Positions 35,108-43,382 of a stretch of DNA of 64,000 bases are shown here, in pieces; position 1 is the stretch's first letter, and every line of letters starts with the position of its first letter. The notes under the pieces are model-generated. The model had not been told where the DNA came from. It searched no databases and saw only the letters and a list, made by a program, of their open reading frames with translations. The position numbers and the translations under genes were made by a program. The DNA lies in NCBI RefSeq assembly GCF_019976755.1, contig NZ_AP023441.1, positions 5,887,501 to 5,951,500 of the forward strand. Reading direction: 5' to 3'. The stretch is from Nostoc sp. MS1. GTDB lineage: Bacteria; Cyanobacteriota; Cyanobacteriia; Cyanobacteriales; Nostocaceae.

Positions 35108-38100
35108 ATGATCACACTGGAAGGGTATAAAGTCCTGACAGAACTGCACGCCAGCCCCAATTCTCAGATTTATCGAGGATATAGAGAGTTAGATCAACAA
35201 CCAGTAGTATTGAAAGTTCTGAGGCAAGAATACCCACCTCCAGAAGCGATCGCCCGGTTTAAACTGGAATATGAACTCACGTGCCGCTTTCAAGTACCGG
35301 GAATCATTCAAGCCTACGACTTGAAAAAATATCAAAACACCTTAGTATTAGTTTTAGAGGATTTTGGCGGCTACTCCCTGCGTGAGTTACTCAATCAAGC
35401 GCCTCTATCGCTAGAGAACTTTTTACAATTGGCTATACAAATAACTACAGCTTTAGCAGAAATTCATCAGCAACAAATTATTCATAAAGACATTAATCCT
35501 AGCAATATTCTCCTTAATCCCCAGACTCAACAAACAAAAATCATTGACTTTGGAATTGCTACTAGGTTGTCGCGGGAAAATCCCACTTTGCGAAATGCAA
35601 ATGTTTTAGAAGGGAGTTTGGCTTATATTTCTCCCGAACAAACAGGGAGGATGAACCGTTCTCTTGATTATCGCACAGACTTTTACTCTTTGGGAGTTAC
35701 TTTCTACGAACTGTTAACTCACCAATTACCTTTTATTAGTGATGATCCTGTAGAAATGGTTCACAGCCATATTGCCAAACAACCGATTTCGCCTCACCAA
35801 CTCAATCCCCAAATTCCACCAGTAGTTTCGGAAATTGTGATGAAGTTGCTGGCCAAAACTGCCGAAGCACGGTATCAAAGTGCTTTTGGGTTAAGGGCAG
35901 ATTTACAGCAATGCCTGGAGATGTTAAATACTACAGGGCAAGTTCCCTTATTTGCACTAGGGCAGCAAGATCACTCTGGTAGATTTCAAATTCCGCAAAA
36001 ATTGTACGGACGAGAAGTAGAAGTAGCAAAATTGCTGGCAGCTTTTGACCGAGCTAGTCAAGGACAGAGCGAAGTGATGCTGATCGCAGGTTATTCTGGA
36101 ATCGGTAAATCAGCCTTAGTGCAAGAAATTTATAAACCAATTACCCAGCAACGGGGATATTTTATTTCTGGGAAGTTTGACCAATTGCAACGTAATATCC
36201 CTTACAGTTCCTTAATTCAAGCATTTCAAGCATTAATTCGCCAACTGCTAACTACAAGTGAAGCCGAAATTACTACTTGGCGGGAAAAATTATTAAATGC
36301 TCTTGGTGTCAATGGCCAAGTAATTATCGATGTGATTGCAGAGGTGGAACTGATTATTGGGACTCAGCCGCCTGTTGTAAAACTATCACCAAAGGAAGCG
36401 CAAACTCGGTTTAATTTAGTTTTGCAAAACTTTATTAAGGTATTTACCCAAAAAGAACATCCTTTAGTAATGTTCTTGGATGATTTGCAATGGGCAGATA
36501 GTGCATCTTTGCAGTTAATTGAGTTGTTAGTTAGTCAAGCAGACAGTCAATATCTATTGCTAATTGGTGCTTATCGTGATCACGAAGTAGATAAAAGCCA
36601 TCCACTACGGGCAACGATCGCCTCCTTAGAACAAGCAGGGGTAGCTATTCATGAACTAATTTTAACACCCTTAGAATTGCCCCAAATTCAACAACTATTG
36701 AATGATACCCTCAACAATAGCGATTTAGCACAAATTACGACTTTAGCAGAACTACTTGAGCAGAAAACTCATGGCAATCCCTTCTTCATGAATGAGTTTT
36801 TGAAGTCGCTGTATACAGAAGGATTGCTAGAGTTTAATTTCAGCCAACGCCAATGGCAATGGCAACTGGCAAAAATCCAGGCAACTCCGATCACCGATAA
36901 TGTAGTCGAGTTGATGGCTGGGAAAATTCAAAAGTTGCCAGCACTAACCCAAGAAGCTTTAAAATTGGCAGCTTGTATTGGTAATTCCTTTGATTTGCAT
37001 ACTTTGGCGATCGCTAGTGCTAAATCCCTTCCAGATGTCGCCGCCCAACTTTGGGAAGCTTTGCAAACAGGATTAATCTTCCCCCAAGGTTATGACTACC
37101 AACTCTTACAAGTTGCCGATCAAGAAGTCGCCGCCAACTTAACAAAGTTGGATGTGTTCTACAAATTCCTGCACGATCGCGTCCAACAAGCAGCTTACTC
37201 ACTGATTCCCAGCGACGAAAAACAGGCACTACACTTGCGGGTGGGGCAACTGTTACTACAAAGCATTACTCCCCAGAAGCAAGAGGAAAAGATTTTTGAT
37301 ATTGTTAACCAACTGAATTTCGGTATCGCTCTGATTACAGATACTCAACAGCGACAGGAACTCGCTCAGTTGAACTTAACGGCTGGCAACAAAGCCAAAG
37401 CCTCAGCCGCATATCAGCCAGCCTTAGATTATCTGACAATGGGGATTAACTGCCTAAGCCCTAACTGTTGGCAGGAACAGTATGATCTAGCTTTGGCACT
37501 GCACACAGCCGCCGCCGAAGCTGCATATTTGAGTGGCAACTTTGAGCGCATGGATGCACTTACAGAAGAAGTACTGCAAAACACCCGCAAGACAATCGAT
37601 CAGGTACAGGTTTATGCGATCAAAATTCAAGCAGCGATCGCCCGTGATCAATTGTTGGCAGCTTCTCAACTCGGTCTGCAAGTATTGAAACTTCTGGGTA
37701 TTACCTTACCCTACAACCCAGGCAAACCGCAAATTATGCTGGGATTGTTAAAAACTAAACTCGCTTTGGTAGGTAAACCAATCTCCACCTTAGCTGAGTT
37801 GCCAGAACTTACCCATCCCTCAAAATTAGCAGCAATTCGCATCTTGGCTAGTATCGCCTCTGCTACCTACCTAGCAGCCCCGAATGTGTTTCCTTTGACC
37901 GTCTTTAAACAGGTGGAAATATCCGCTAAATACGGCAACGCGGCGGAATCAGCCTTTGCTTACGCTACCTATGGCTTGATTCTTTGTGGTGTTGTGGGAG
38001 ATTTAGCTGGGGGATATAAATTTGGTGAGTTAGCTTTGCAAGTACTAGACCGTTTTCATGGTCAACACCTACAAGCAAGAACTTTATTTGTAGTTAATTC

Positions 38101-40507
38101 CTTTGTGCGCCACTGGCAAGAACCACTGCAAAATACTATTGCTTCACTCCACGCTGCATTTCAAGTTGGGCGTAATACGGGCGATACTGAGTACGCCGCA
38201 TTTTGTGCCAATACATGCACTATGCACTCCTATTTTAGTGGTCAAAATCTAGCTGAATTAGATGAATGTTTAGCTATTTACGTAGAGGCAATTCAGCAAT
38301 TTAAGAAACAACCTATTGTTACTCTTGTGCAACTTTATCGCCAAGCAGTTGCTAATTTACAGGGAAAAAATGCTAATCCTGGTGAGTTGGTGGGGGAATT
38401 TTATGATGCCACAGTTATGTTACCCCAGCATATCGAAAGTAATTACCGTACTGCTATTTTTTATGATTATACTAATCACATCACACTAAATTATTGGTTT
38501 GAAGAATATGCCACAGCCGTTAAGAATGCTGATTTGGCAATTCCTTATTTAGATGCGGTTGTGGCTTTATATATTGTGGGATGGTTCTACTTTTATGACT
38601 CGTTAGCACGACTCGCTTTAGTCCCAGTTGCTAGTGCCACCGAACGTCAAAAATTACTCCAGCAAGTGGCAGCAAACCAGAAAAAATTGCAAGTATGGGC
38701 AAAGTTTTCTCCAGATAACTATACCCATAAATTAGCTTTAGTTAAAGCAGAATGGCATCGGGTACATGGAGAATCTAGTGAAGCGATCGCAGCTTATGAC
38801 CAAGCCATTGCCTTAGCCCAATCACACCAGTATATTAATGAAGCGGCTCTTGCCAACGAATTGACTGCTAAATTTTACTTATCTGCACAATTTTACTTGG
38901 CTGAAAACAAATTTAAGATTGCCCAAGTTTATATGCAGGAAGCCCGCTATCTTTATTTACAGTGGGGAGCGACAGCTAAGGTAAAAGATTTAGAAGCCAA
39001 GTATCCGCAAATGTTTACACACGCCCCAGAAAAAGCTAGTAAATCTTTAACAACTACTACTTCTAATCAAACCACTCGTACTAGTAGCAGTAGCTCAGAA
39101 TCATTGGATTTGCTAACAGTTATCAAAGCTTCGCAAACTCTTTCTGAAGATATTCGCCTAGATAGACTTTTAGCTAATTTAATGCGGATTTTAATGGAAA
39201 ATGCCGGAGCGCAACGGGGGTTTTTGTTATTGGAAAGTAAAGGCAAATTTCTCATTGAAGCTCAAGGAATTGTTGGTGAAAATCGGATTCAGGTTTTAGA
39301 ATCACTCAGTATTGAAGATAACCAAACTCTTTCGACGGCGATCGTTAACTATGTGATTCGGACTAAAACTAATGTAGTCCTCAACGATGCCGTCTACGAA
39401 GTTCTAGAGATTGGGGAATTTATTAAAGACCCTTACATTCGCCAATACCAACCGCGCTCAATTCTCTGCACTCCCTTAATTAACCAAGGTAAGTTGGCTG
39501 GGATTGTCTATTTAGAAAATAACTTGACAACAGGAGCATTTACCCCTGATCGCTTGGAATTACTCAATCTGCTTTCCGCACAAGCCGCGATTTCTATTGA
39601 AAATGCTCGGTTGTATACCGATTTAGCCGCACTCAACCAAAACCTGAGCAGCCTGAACAAAGCTTATGAACGCTTCGTTCCGCGTCAATTTCTCCAATTC
39701 CTGAATAAGCAAAGCATTGTAGATGTGGAATTAGGCGATCAGGTGCAACGGGAAATGTCGGTTTTATTTACCGATATTCGCGCCTTCACCACCCTTTCAG
39801 AAAGCATGACTCCCGCCGAAAATTTCCAATTTATCAACGATTATCTCAGCCGCATGGAGCCGATCATACTCCAACACAATGGCTTTATCGACAAATATAT
39901 TGGTGATGCCATCATGGCATTGTTTGCTGGTGATGCCGATGATGCAGTACAGGCGGGAATTGCCATGTTGCAAACCTTAACAACTTACAATGCAGAACGC
40001 CAAGCCGAGGGTTACTTACCAATTGAAATTGGCATTGGTATTAATACTGGTTCGCTCATTTTGGGGACAGTCGGTGGGTTGAATCGCATGGATAGTACAG
40101 TGATTAGTGATGCAGTTAATCTTGCATCGCGCATTGAAGGATTGACCAAAACATTCAACGCTCCATTGTTAATTACCGACCAAACTTTTCAGCGCTTAAA
40201 ACAGCGCGATCGCTATGGTATTCGTGTAGTAGGTCAGGTGAAGGTGAAAGGTAAGACAAATGCTGTAACTGTTCATGAAGTGTTCGCCGCCGACTCCCCT
40301 GAAATTGGTGCAGGCAAAGCAGCTACCTTAGAGTTATTTGCCTCAGCCTTAGCCTATTATGAACAACAAGAATTTGCCGCCGCCGCCGAGTATTTTCTCG
40401 ATTGCTTGCAGCAAAACCCGTGGGATCAAGTCGCGCAGAAGTATCTTGAGTCCTGTCAAGCAGGAAAAGAAACAGCATCAATTTTTACCGATGCTGTTAA
40501 ATTCTAG
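35108..40507 (+). CDS. Ser/Thr kinase - AAA ATPase - GAF - adenylate/guanylate cyclase fusion
   Basis: A single protein of 1799 residues. A Hanks kinase domain (about 7-270) has VVLKVLRQEYP, IIHKDINPSNILLN (near 127) and KIIDFGIATRLS. An AAA/NACHT-like ATPase follows, with Walker A LIAGYSGIGKSALVQ (near 325) and Walker B VMFLDDLQWADS (near 455). A long helical-repeat section spans about 700-1330. A GAF domain (about 1350-1500) and a class III cyclase domain (about 1545-1725) end it. The cyclase keeps metal Asp in SVLFTDIRAFTTLSE and YIGDAIMALFAG, and the transition-state Asn/Arg in DAVNLASRIEGL. It therefore looks catalytically complete and should make cAMP or cGMP. The architecture is known in filamentous cyanobacteria. 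No membrane segment is seen. It is followed by the 21-bp repeat array. Confidence 0.93.
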   Translation: MITLEGYKVLTELHASPNSQIYRGYRELDQQPVVLKVLRQEYPPPEAIARFKLEYELTCRFQVPGIIQAYDLKKYQNTLVLVLEDFGGYSLRELLNQAPLSLENFLQLAIQITTALAEIHQQQIIHKDINPSNILLNPQTQQTKIIDFGIATRLSRENPTLRNANVLEGSLAYISPEQTGRMNRSLDYRTDFYSLGVTFYELLTHQLPFISDDPVEMVHSHIAKQPISPHQLNPQIPPVVSEIVMKLLAKTAEARYQSAFGLRADLQQCLEMLNTTGQVPLFALGQQDHSGRFQIPQKLYGREVEVAKLLAAFDRASQGQSEVMLIAGYSGIGKSALVQEIYKPITQQRGYFISGKFDQLQRNIPYSSLIQAFQALIRQLLTTSEAEITTWREKLLNALGVNGQVIIDVIAEVELIIGTQPPVVKLSPKEAQTRFNLVLQNFIKVFTQKEHPLVMFLDDLQWADSASLQLIELLVSQADSQYLLLIGAYRDHEVDKSHPLRATIASLEQAGVAIHELILTPLELPQIQQLLNDTLNNSDLAQITTLAELLEQKTHGNPFFMNEFLKSLYTEGLLEFNFSQRQWQWQLAKIQATPITDNVVELMAGKIQKLPALTQEALKLAACIGNSFDLHTLAIASAKSLPDVAAQLWEALQTGLIFPQGYDYQLLQVADQEVAANLTKLDVFYKFLHDRVQQAAYSLIPSDEKQALHLRVGQLLLQSITPQKQEEKIFDIVNQLNFGIALITDTQQRQELAQLNLTAGNKAKASAAYQPALDYLTMGINCLSPNCWQEQYDLALALHTAAAEAAYLSGNFERMDALTEEVLQNTRKTIDQVQVYAIKIQAAIARDQLLAASQLGLQVLKLLGITLPYNPGKPQIMLGLLKTKLALVGKPISTLAELPELTHPSKLAAIRILASIASATYLAAPNVFPLTVFKQVEISAKYGNAAESAFAYATYGLILCGVVGDLAGGYKFGELALQVLDRFHGQHLQARTLFVVNSFVRHWQEPLQNTIASLHAAFQVGRNTGDTEYAAFCANTCTMHSYFSGQNLAELDECLAIYVEAIQQFKKQPIVTLVQLYRQAVANLQGKNANPGELVGEFYDATVMLPQHIESNYRTAIFYDYTNHITLNYWFEEYATAVKNADLAIPYLDAVVALYIVGWFYFYDSLARLALVPVASATERQKLLQQVAANQKKLQVWAKFSPDNYTHKLALVKAEWHRVHGESSEAIAAYDQAIALAQSHQYINEAALANELTAKFYLSAQFYLAENKFKIAQVYMQEARYLYLQWGATAKVKDLEAKYPQMFTHAPEKASKSLTTTTSNQTTRTSSSSSESLDLLTVIKASQTLSEDIRLDRLLANLMRILMENAGAQRGFLLLESKGKFLIEAQGIVGENRIQVLESLSIEDNQTLSTAIVNYVIRTKTNVVLNDAVYEVLEIGEFIKDPYIRQYQPRSILCTPLINQGKLAGIVYLENNLTTGAFTPDRLELLNLLSAQAAISIENARLYTDLAALNQNLSSLNKAYERFVPRQFLQFLNKQSIVDVELGDQVQREMSVLFTDIRAFTTLSESMTPAENFQFINDYLSRMEPIILQHNGFIDKYIGDAIMALFAGDADDAVQAGIAMLQTLTTYNAERQAEGYLPIEIGIGINTGSLILGTVGGLNRMDSTVISDAVNLASRIEGLTKTFNAPLLITDQTFQRLKQRDRYGIRVVGQVKVKGKTNAVTVHEVFAADSPEIGAGKAATLELFASALAYYEQQEFAAAAEYFLDCLQQNPWDQVAQKYLESCQAGKETASIFTDAVKF

Positions 40508-40513
40508 AAAAAT

Positions 40514-40807
40514 GAGTGTCTGAATTTCATTAATGAGTTTTGAAATTTCGTTCATGAGTGTTTGAGACTCGCCAGCGAGTATTTGAGACTCACCGATGAG
40601 TATTTGAGACTCACCAGCGAGTGTTTGAGACTCACCGATGAGTATTTGAGACTCGCCAGCGAGTATTTGAGACTCACCGATGAGTGTTTAAGACTGGCCA
40701 GCGAGTATTTGAAACTCACCGATGAGTGTTTGAGACTCGTCAGCGAGTATTTGAGACTCGTCAGCGAGTATTTGAGACTCGCCAGTGAGTGTTGAAACTC
40801 CGTTTAT
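40514..40807 (+). repeat. 21-bp tandem repeat array, each unit able to form a hairpin
   Basis: About 14 units of 21 bp run in phase from 40514, seven bases after the cyclase stop. The first two and the last are degenerate and eleven are clear (40556-40786). A unit reads GAGTATTTGAGACTCGCCAGC or GAGTATTTGAGACTCACCGA plus T. ACTCGCCAGCGAGT across unit borders is a hairpin. Variants keep pairing: ACTCACCGATGAGT swaps G-C for A-T, and ACTCGTCAGCGAGT and ACTCGCCAGTGAGT give G-T wobble. The array lacks stops in one frame (a 77-codon heptad-like frame without ATG), which I read as chance from the repeat. Confidence 0.9.
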
Positions 40808-40810
40808 GAG

Positions 40811-40936
40811 TAAGTAGGTGGTTGCAATTAAATATAAGATAGAGTCAGTTCAAAAAACAGGTAGTATCAGATGCCATCTCCATTAAGAATGGATATGCTC
40901 TTGAGAGTTTTATATTTAATTGCACCTAGCTACTTA
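40811..40936. mobile_element. MITE-like element A (126 bp)
   Basis: Terminal inverted repeats of 26 bp, 23 of them matching: TAAGTAGGTGGTTGCAATTA on the left (from 40811) and the complement of TAAGTAGCTAGGTGCAATTA on the right (to 40936), both continuing into AATATAA. TA stands at both extremes. The interior has no gene. It lies straight after the 21-bp array. Element B at 49677 shares the TAAGTAG end. Confidence 0.7.
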
Positions 40937-41172
40937 AACGTGGTTCAAATAACGAAATTTTGTTCTTATGTAAAAAATCAAAGATTAAAATTGGAGTTTT
41001 TAACTAACGGAAAAACCCCATTTCAGCCAAGTTTGTAAAATACCTATACCTGTCAGGATGAGGGAGTGGGGGGAGATGTAGCTTGCTTCTCGTAGAGTGG
41101 GAGAGAATAATTCACTTATGCCTCCTGACAACTGTCAACTGTCAACTGTCAAAGAGAAGTTAACTCTGCAAT

Positions 41173-41201
41173 TTGCCTTTTTAGTACATGTGTACTATAA
41201 T
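41173..41201 (+). promoter_or_regulatory. Promoter with embedded LexA (SOS) box
   Basis: TTGCCT (41173-41178), a 17-bp spacer and TATAAT (41196-41201) make a near-consensus sigma-70 promoter. AGTACATGTGTACT (41183-41196) fills the spacer and is an exact match to the cyanobacterial LexA consensus RGTACNNNDGTWCB reported for Anabaena. It lies 38 bp before the ATG at 41240. LexA would block the promoter directly; regulation itself is inferred. Confidence 0.6.
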
Positions 41202-41239
41202 GTAGATGTAGCGTCGAGAAAGCCCTGTGCCGCGCAATT

Positions 41240-41503
41240 ATGCTTAAACATTACATTCTCAACTTAAATCCAACTGCCAAGCACGAATGGGATCGTTGCA
41301 TTCTACGTGATCCACTAACTGCAAAGCGTCCAGATATTGCCAAATTAGTAGCTGAAGCAGTTGGCGCTGATACAGGCAGTTATCTGATTAGTGTGAATAT
41401 CGAAATCCAAGTCTTAGAACAGGCGGCTGTACCTCAAAGTGAACAACTTTCACTACAATTTCCAGAAGTATCTGTATCAACGCCAATCAGAGAAGCAGCA
41501 TAG
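41240..41503 (+). CDS. Small protein, putatively LexA-controlled
   Basis: Not recognised as a named family. The 87 residues begin MLKHYILNLNPTAKHEWDRC, continue through LRDPLTAKRPDIAKLVAEAV and end in an acidic/hydrophobic strand region (SYLISVNIEIQVLEQA). No cysteine motif, signal peptide or membrane segment is present. The gene is supported by a strong promoter at the correct distance and codon use like its neighbours. Because the promoter holds a LexA-type box, a DNA-damage role is possible but unproven. The ATG has no clear Shine-Dalgarno. Confidence 0.55.
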   Translation: MLKHYILNLNPTAKHEWDRCILRDPLTAKRPDIAKLVAEAVGADTGSYLISVNIEIQVLEQAAVPQSEQLSLQFPEVSVSTPIREAA

Positions 41504-41521
41504 TCCAGTAAACGAGATTAA

Positions 41522-41564
41522 CTCTGTGTCTCTGTGGTTAATTTTCCACCATCGAGACACAGAG
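41522..41564. repeat. CTCTGTGTCTC inverted repeat
   Basis: CTCTGTGTCTC (41522-41532) and GAGACACAGAG (41554-41564) flank GTGGTTAATTTTCCACC-type sequence. This dispersed Nostoc repeat is repeated in a longer form at 42846. The rest of the 334-bp gap 41504-41837 shows no gene; a 66-codon frame over it shadows the repeat. Confidence 0.7.
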
Positions 41565-41837
41565 AGCATAGTAATAATCTTTCCAGCTAATTACGGGAAA
41601 TACCCACCACCAAAAATGAGAAGAGGAAGTGGAAGGTAGAGGGAAAAATCGCTTGTATTATATCCCTTTTCTTGTGCAATGTCAGTAAATTTTCACTATA
41701 ATAGATATATAACGAAGGCTAAAACCAAGTAACTAATTTGACTACTCGCAACAGTAATTTATGAGCGGGACGAAGCATAGGAAGTAATGCTTGTATCCGC
41801 TAGTTCTTGTCATCGAATTGAGAGGAAGATTGTTTTG

Positions 41838-42209
41838 ATGATGCAATTAAATCATTATCCATCAGCGATCGCTCAAGCTGCCCAAAGAGTGAACGAAGTA
41901 GACTCGCAGTTAATGGCTGTACAGCAACAAATTAACCGCTTTGAAGGTAATGCAGATCGTGTCGCCGCCTTTGAGATGGACTTGAAAAATGATGCCCAAC
42001 GCCGGGCGCGTCGTTTTGAAGTCCTTTTGGTGAACCAAGAATATCAAAAGGCGATGGACACACTCATCCAATTAACGGCAGAAAAAGCAAATGCGATCGC
42101 ACACTTAGAATATCTGCGTAACCAGTTTAGCGTGGCTAAACTAGAAGCCAGATTGAAAATTGCCCAACAACTCACAGATTATGAATCCAGAGAATTAGTT
42201 GGGTTGTAG
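41838..42209 (+). CDS. Coiled-coil protein of unknown function
   Basis: From ATG 41838 (AGAGGAAGATT upstream; the next codon is also ATG) it has 123 residues. An almost unbroken helix pattern (AIAQAAQRVNEVDSQLMAVQ, then RARRFEVLLVNQEYQKAMDT and AHLEYLRNQFSVAKLEARLK) predicts a coiled coil. It has no cysteine, signal peptide or membrane segment. I do not know its function. It is convergent with the [2Fe-2S] gene of the nif region. Confidence 0.7.
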   Translation: MMQLNHYPSAIAQAAQRVNEVDSQLMAVQQQINRFEGNADRVAAFEMDLKNDAQRRARRFEVLLVNQEYQKAMDTLIQLTAEKANAIAHLEYLRNQFSVAKLEARLKIAQQLTDYESRELVGL

Positions 42210-42257
42210 TCAGTTGAAAGTTATCAGTTATTTCCAGTGTTAACTGTTGACTATGAA

Positions 42258-42812
42258 CTATTGACTACAGGGATGTTCAGCCGTTAAATAACTTTCTAAC
42301 AGAGATGCGATCGCCTCTGGATGAACTTTCTTGTATTTCTTTTTACCCAGCATGAGAACACAGTTAGGGGCGCTGCTACAGCGTTTTTGACAGTCGGTGT
42401 GTTCTATTTCTACTTTGTCACGTAAACCGCGATCGCACAAAGTTTTTTCTAATTCTGATAATAAACCTTTACCACCACGTTTCACACAACCAGCTTTTTG
42501 ACACACCATAATTTTAGCTGGTGGTGCTAATGGTATTTGGTTAATTGTATCGCTGGCTATGACTTGATAAGCTTTGAGTTTAATTGTACCTGTATGTTTG
42601 TTTAACTTACAGACACCATAAATATTGATTGCTTCACCTATTTCTAAAGAAGAAGCCAGAGAACCGCGTAATTTTTTTGGTAGTTTAACTAACACATCTC
42701 CAGAGGGAACTGCCAAACTTAAATATTTAACCTTTCTGGGTTTCTTGCCAACAAAACCGAGAAAATTTCCCTCAAGATTAAACTCTGATAACGTCAAAAA
42801 TTTATCACCCAT
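42258..42812 (-). CDS. Thioredoxin-like [2Fe-2S] ferredoxin-domain protein
   Basis: A 184-residue protein with an N-terminal OB-like part (1-95, with VPSGDVLVKLPKKLRGSLAS and AINIYGVCKLNKHTGTIKLK) and a C-terminal thioredoxin-like [2Fe-2S] domain. The cluster cysteines appear in KIMVCQKAGCVKRGGKG (near 105-110) and EHTDCQKRCSSAPNCVLMLG (near 140-150). It is the last minus-strand gene after nifT, 104 bp away with a palindromic repeat between them. The same neighbour order is what I recall from Anabaena PCC 7120. An electron-transfer or Fe-S role tied to nitrogen fixation is inferred from position. Confidence 0.85.
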   Translation of the reverse strand: MGDKFLTLSEFNLEGNFLGFVGKKPRKVKYLSLAVPSGDVLVKLPKKLRGSLASSLEIGEAINIYGVCKLNKHTGTIKLKAYQVIASDTINQIPLAPPAKIMVCQKAGCVKRGGKGLLSELEKTLCDRGLRDKVEIEHTDCQKRCSSAPNCVLMLGKKKYKKVHPEAIASLLESYLTAEHPCSQ

Positions 42813-42845
42813 TTTACTTCTTCATATAAGGTTGACAGTAAAATA

Positions 42846-42907
42846 CTCTGTGTCTCCGTGGCTCTGTGGTTGAAAATTCTTAACCACAAAGACACGGAGG
42901 CACAGAG
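42846..42907. repeat. 62-bp near-perfect palindromic repeat
   Basis: The left arm CTCTGTGTCTCCGTGGCTCT and the right arm ending GACACGGAGGCACAGAG fold over about 29 bp with a few mismatches and a four-base loop. It lies between nifT and the [2Fe-2S] gene and would form a strong hairpin in the transcript. It is related to the repeat at 41522. Confidence 0.85.
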
Positions 42908-42916
42908 AAGAAATGA

Positions 42917-43120
42917 CTACTCCAGTCTTTTTGCTTCCAAAGTTTTGGGCAAATTAGCTACATCTGGTATTTCCTTAAACTCTAATTCCCAACCATTAGC
43001 TAAAGTCAGAACCTTTCCTTCAGCACCATCTGTTTGTTTAACTACTAGTTCTTCTAAATCTTTTTTAGGAACGTAGACTGTTAAGTTACCGGCATCATTC
43101 ACTCGTAACATCACTTTCAT
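42917..43120 (-). CDS. nifT: Nitrogen fixation protein NifT/FixU
   Basis: A 67-residue NifT protein, MKVMLRVNDAGNLTVYVPKK, then TDGAEGKVLTLANGWELEF. The biochemical role of NifT is not settled; it accompanies nifZ and nif cofactor genes in many diazotrophs. Its start lies inside the end of nifZ (overlap 26 bp), so it is translated from the same message. Full family length. Confidence 0.93.
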   Translation of the reverse strand: MKVMLRVNDAGNLTVYVPKKDLEELVVKQTDGAEGKVLTLANGWELEFKEIPDVANLPKTLEAKRLE

Positions 43121-43382
43121 GGTTTTCCTCAGCAGATTCTATTTCTTTTGCTTTACAACCGACAATGATTCCCTTATCCAAAAAATGCACGGCATAAATA
43201 TAGGAACTTTGTAAAAATGTACCTATACTAGCTACGTAACCTATATCTCCTTTTTTGGCTAAAATCTCCCCGATTTCTCTGCCGGGAAATGTGCCATCGT
43301 TCTTAATTTGTTTGCGGAGTCTGACTTTTTCTCCTATTTCATAAGCGGGTTCTGAATCTAATTCGTATTCATCGCGCTGCAT
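43095..43382 (-). CDS. nifZ: Nitrogen fixation protein NifZ
   Basis: A 95-residue NifZ, which assists P-cluster maturation of the MoFe protein. The region EPAYEIGEKVRLRKQIKNDG, then GREIGEILAKKGDIGYVASI and YIYAVHFLDKGIIVGCKAKE match the SH3-like NifZ domain. It starts 14 bases before the end of nifV and runs 26 bases into nifT. The C-terminal tail is acidic (ESAEENHESDV). Confidence 0.93.
   Translation of the reverse strand: MQRDEYELDSEPAYEIGEKVRLRKQIKNDGTFPGREIGEILAKKGDIGYVASIGTFLQSSYIYAVHFLDKGIIVGCKAKEIESAEENHESDVTSE

Noticed and set aside
40562..40795. A 77-codon frame with heptads of the type SEYLRLA over the 21-bp array
   Set aside because: It has only a TTG-type start, no ribosome binding site and exists because the 21-bp unit is a whole number of codons. 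The DNA-level hairpin pattern explains the sequence better.
40514..40807. CRISPR array
   Set aside because: The units are contiguous with no unique spacers, and no cas gene is in the window.
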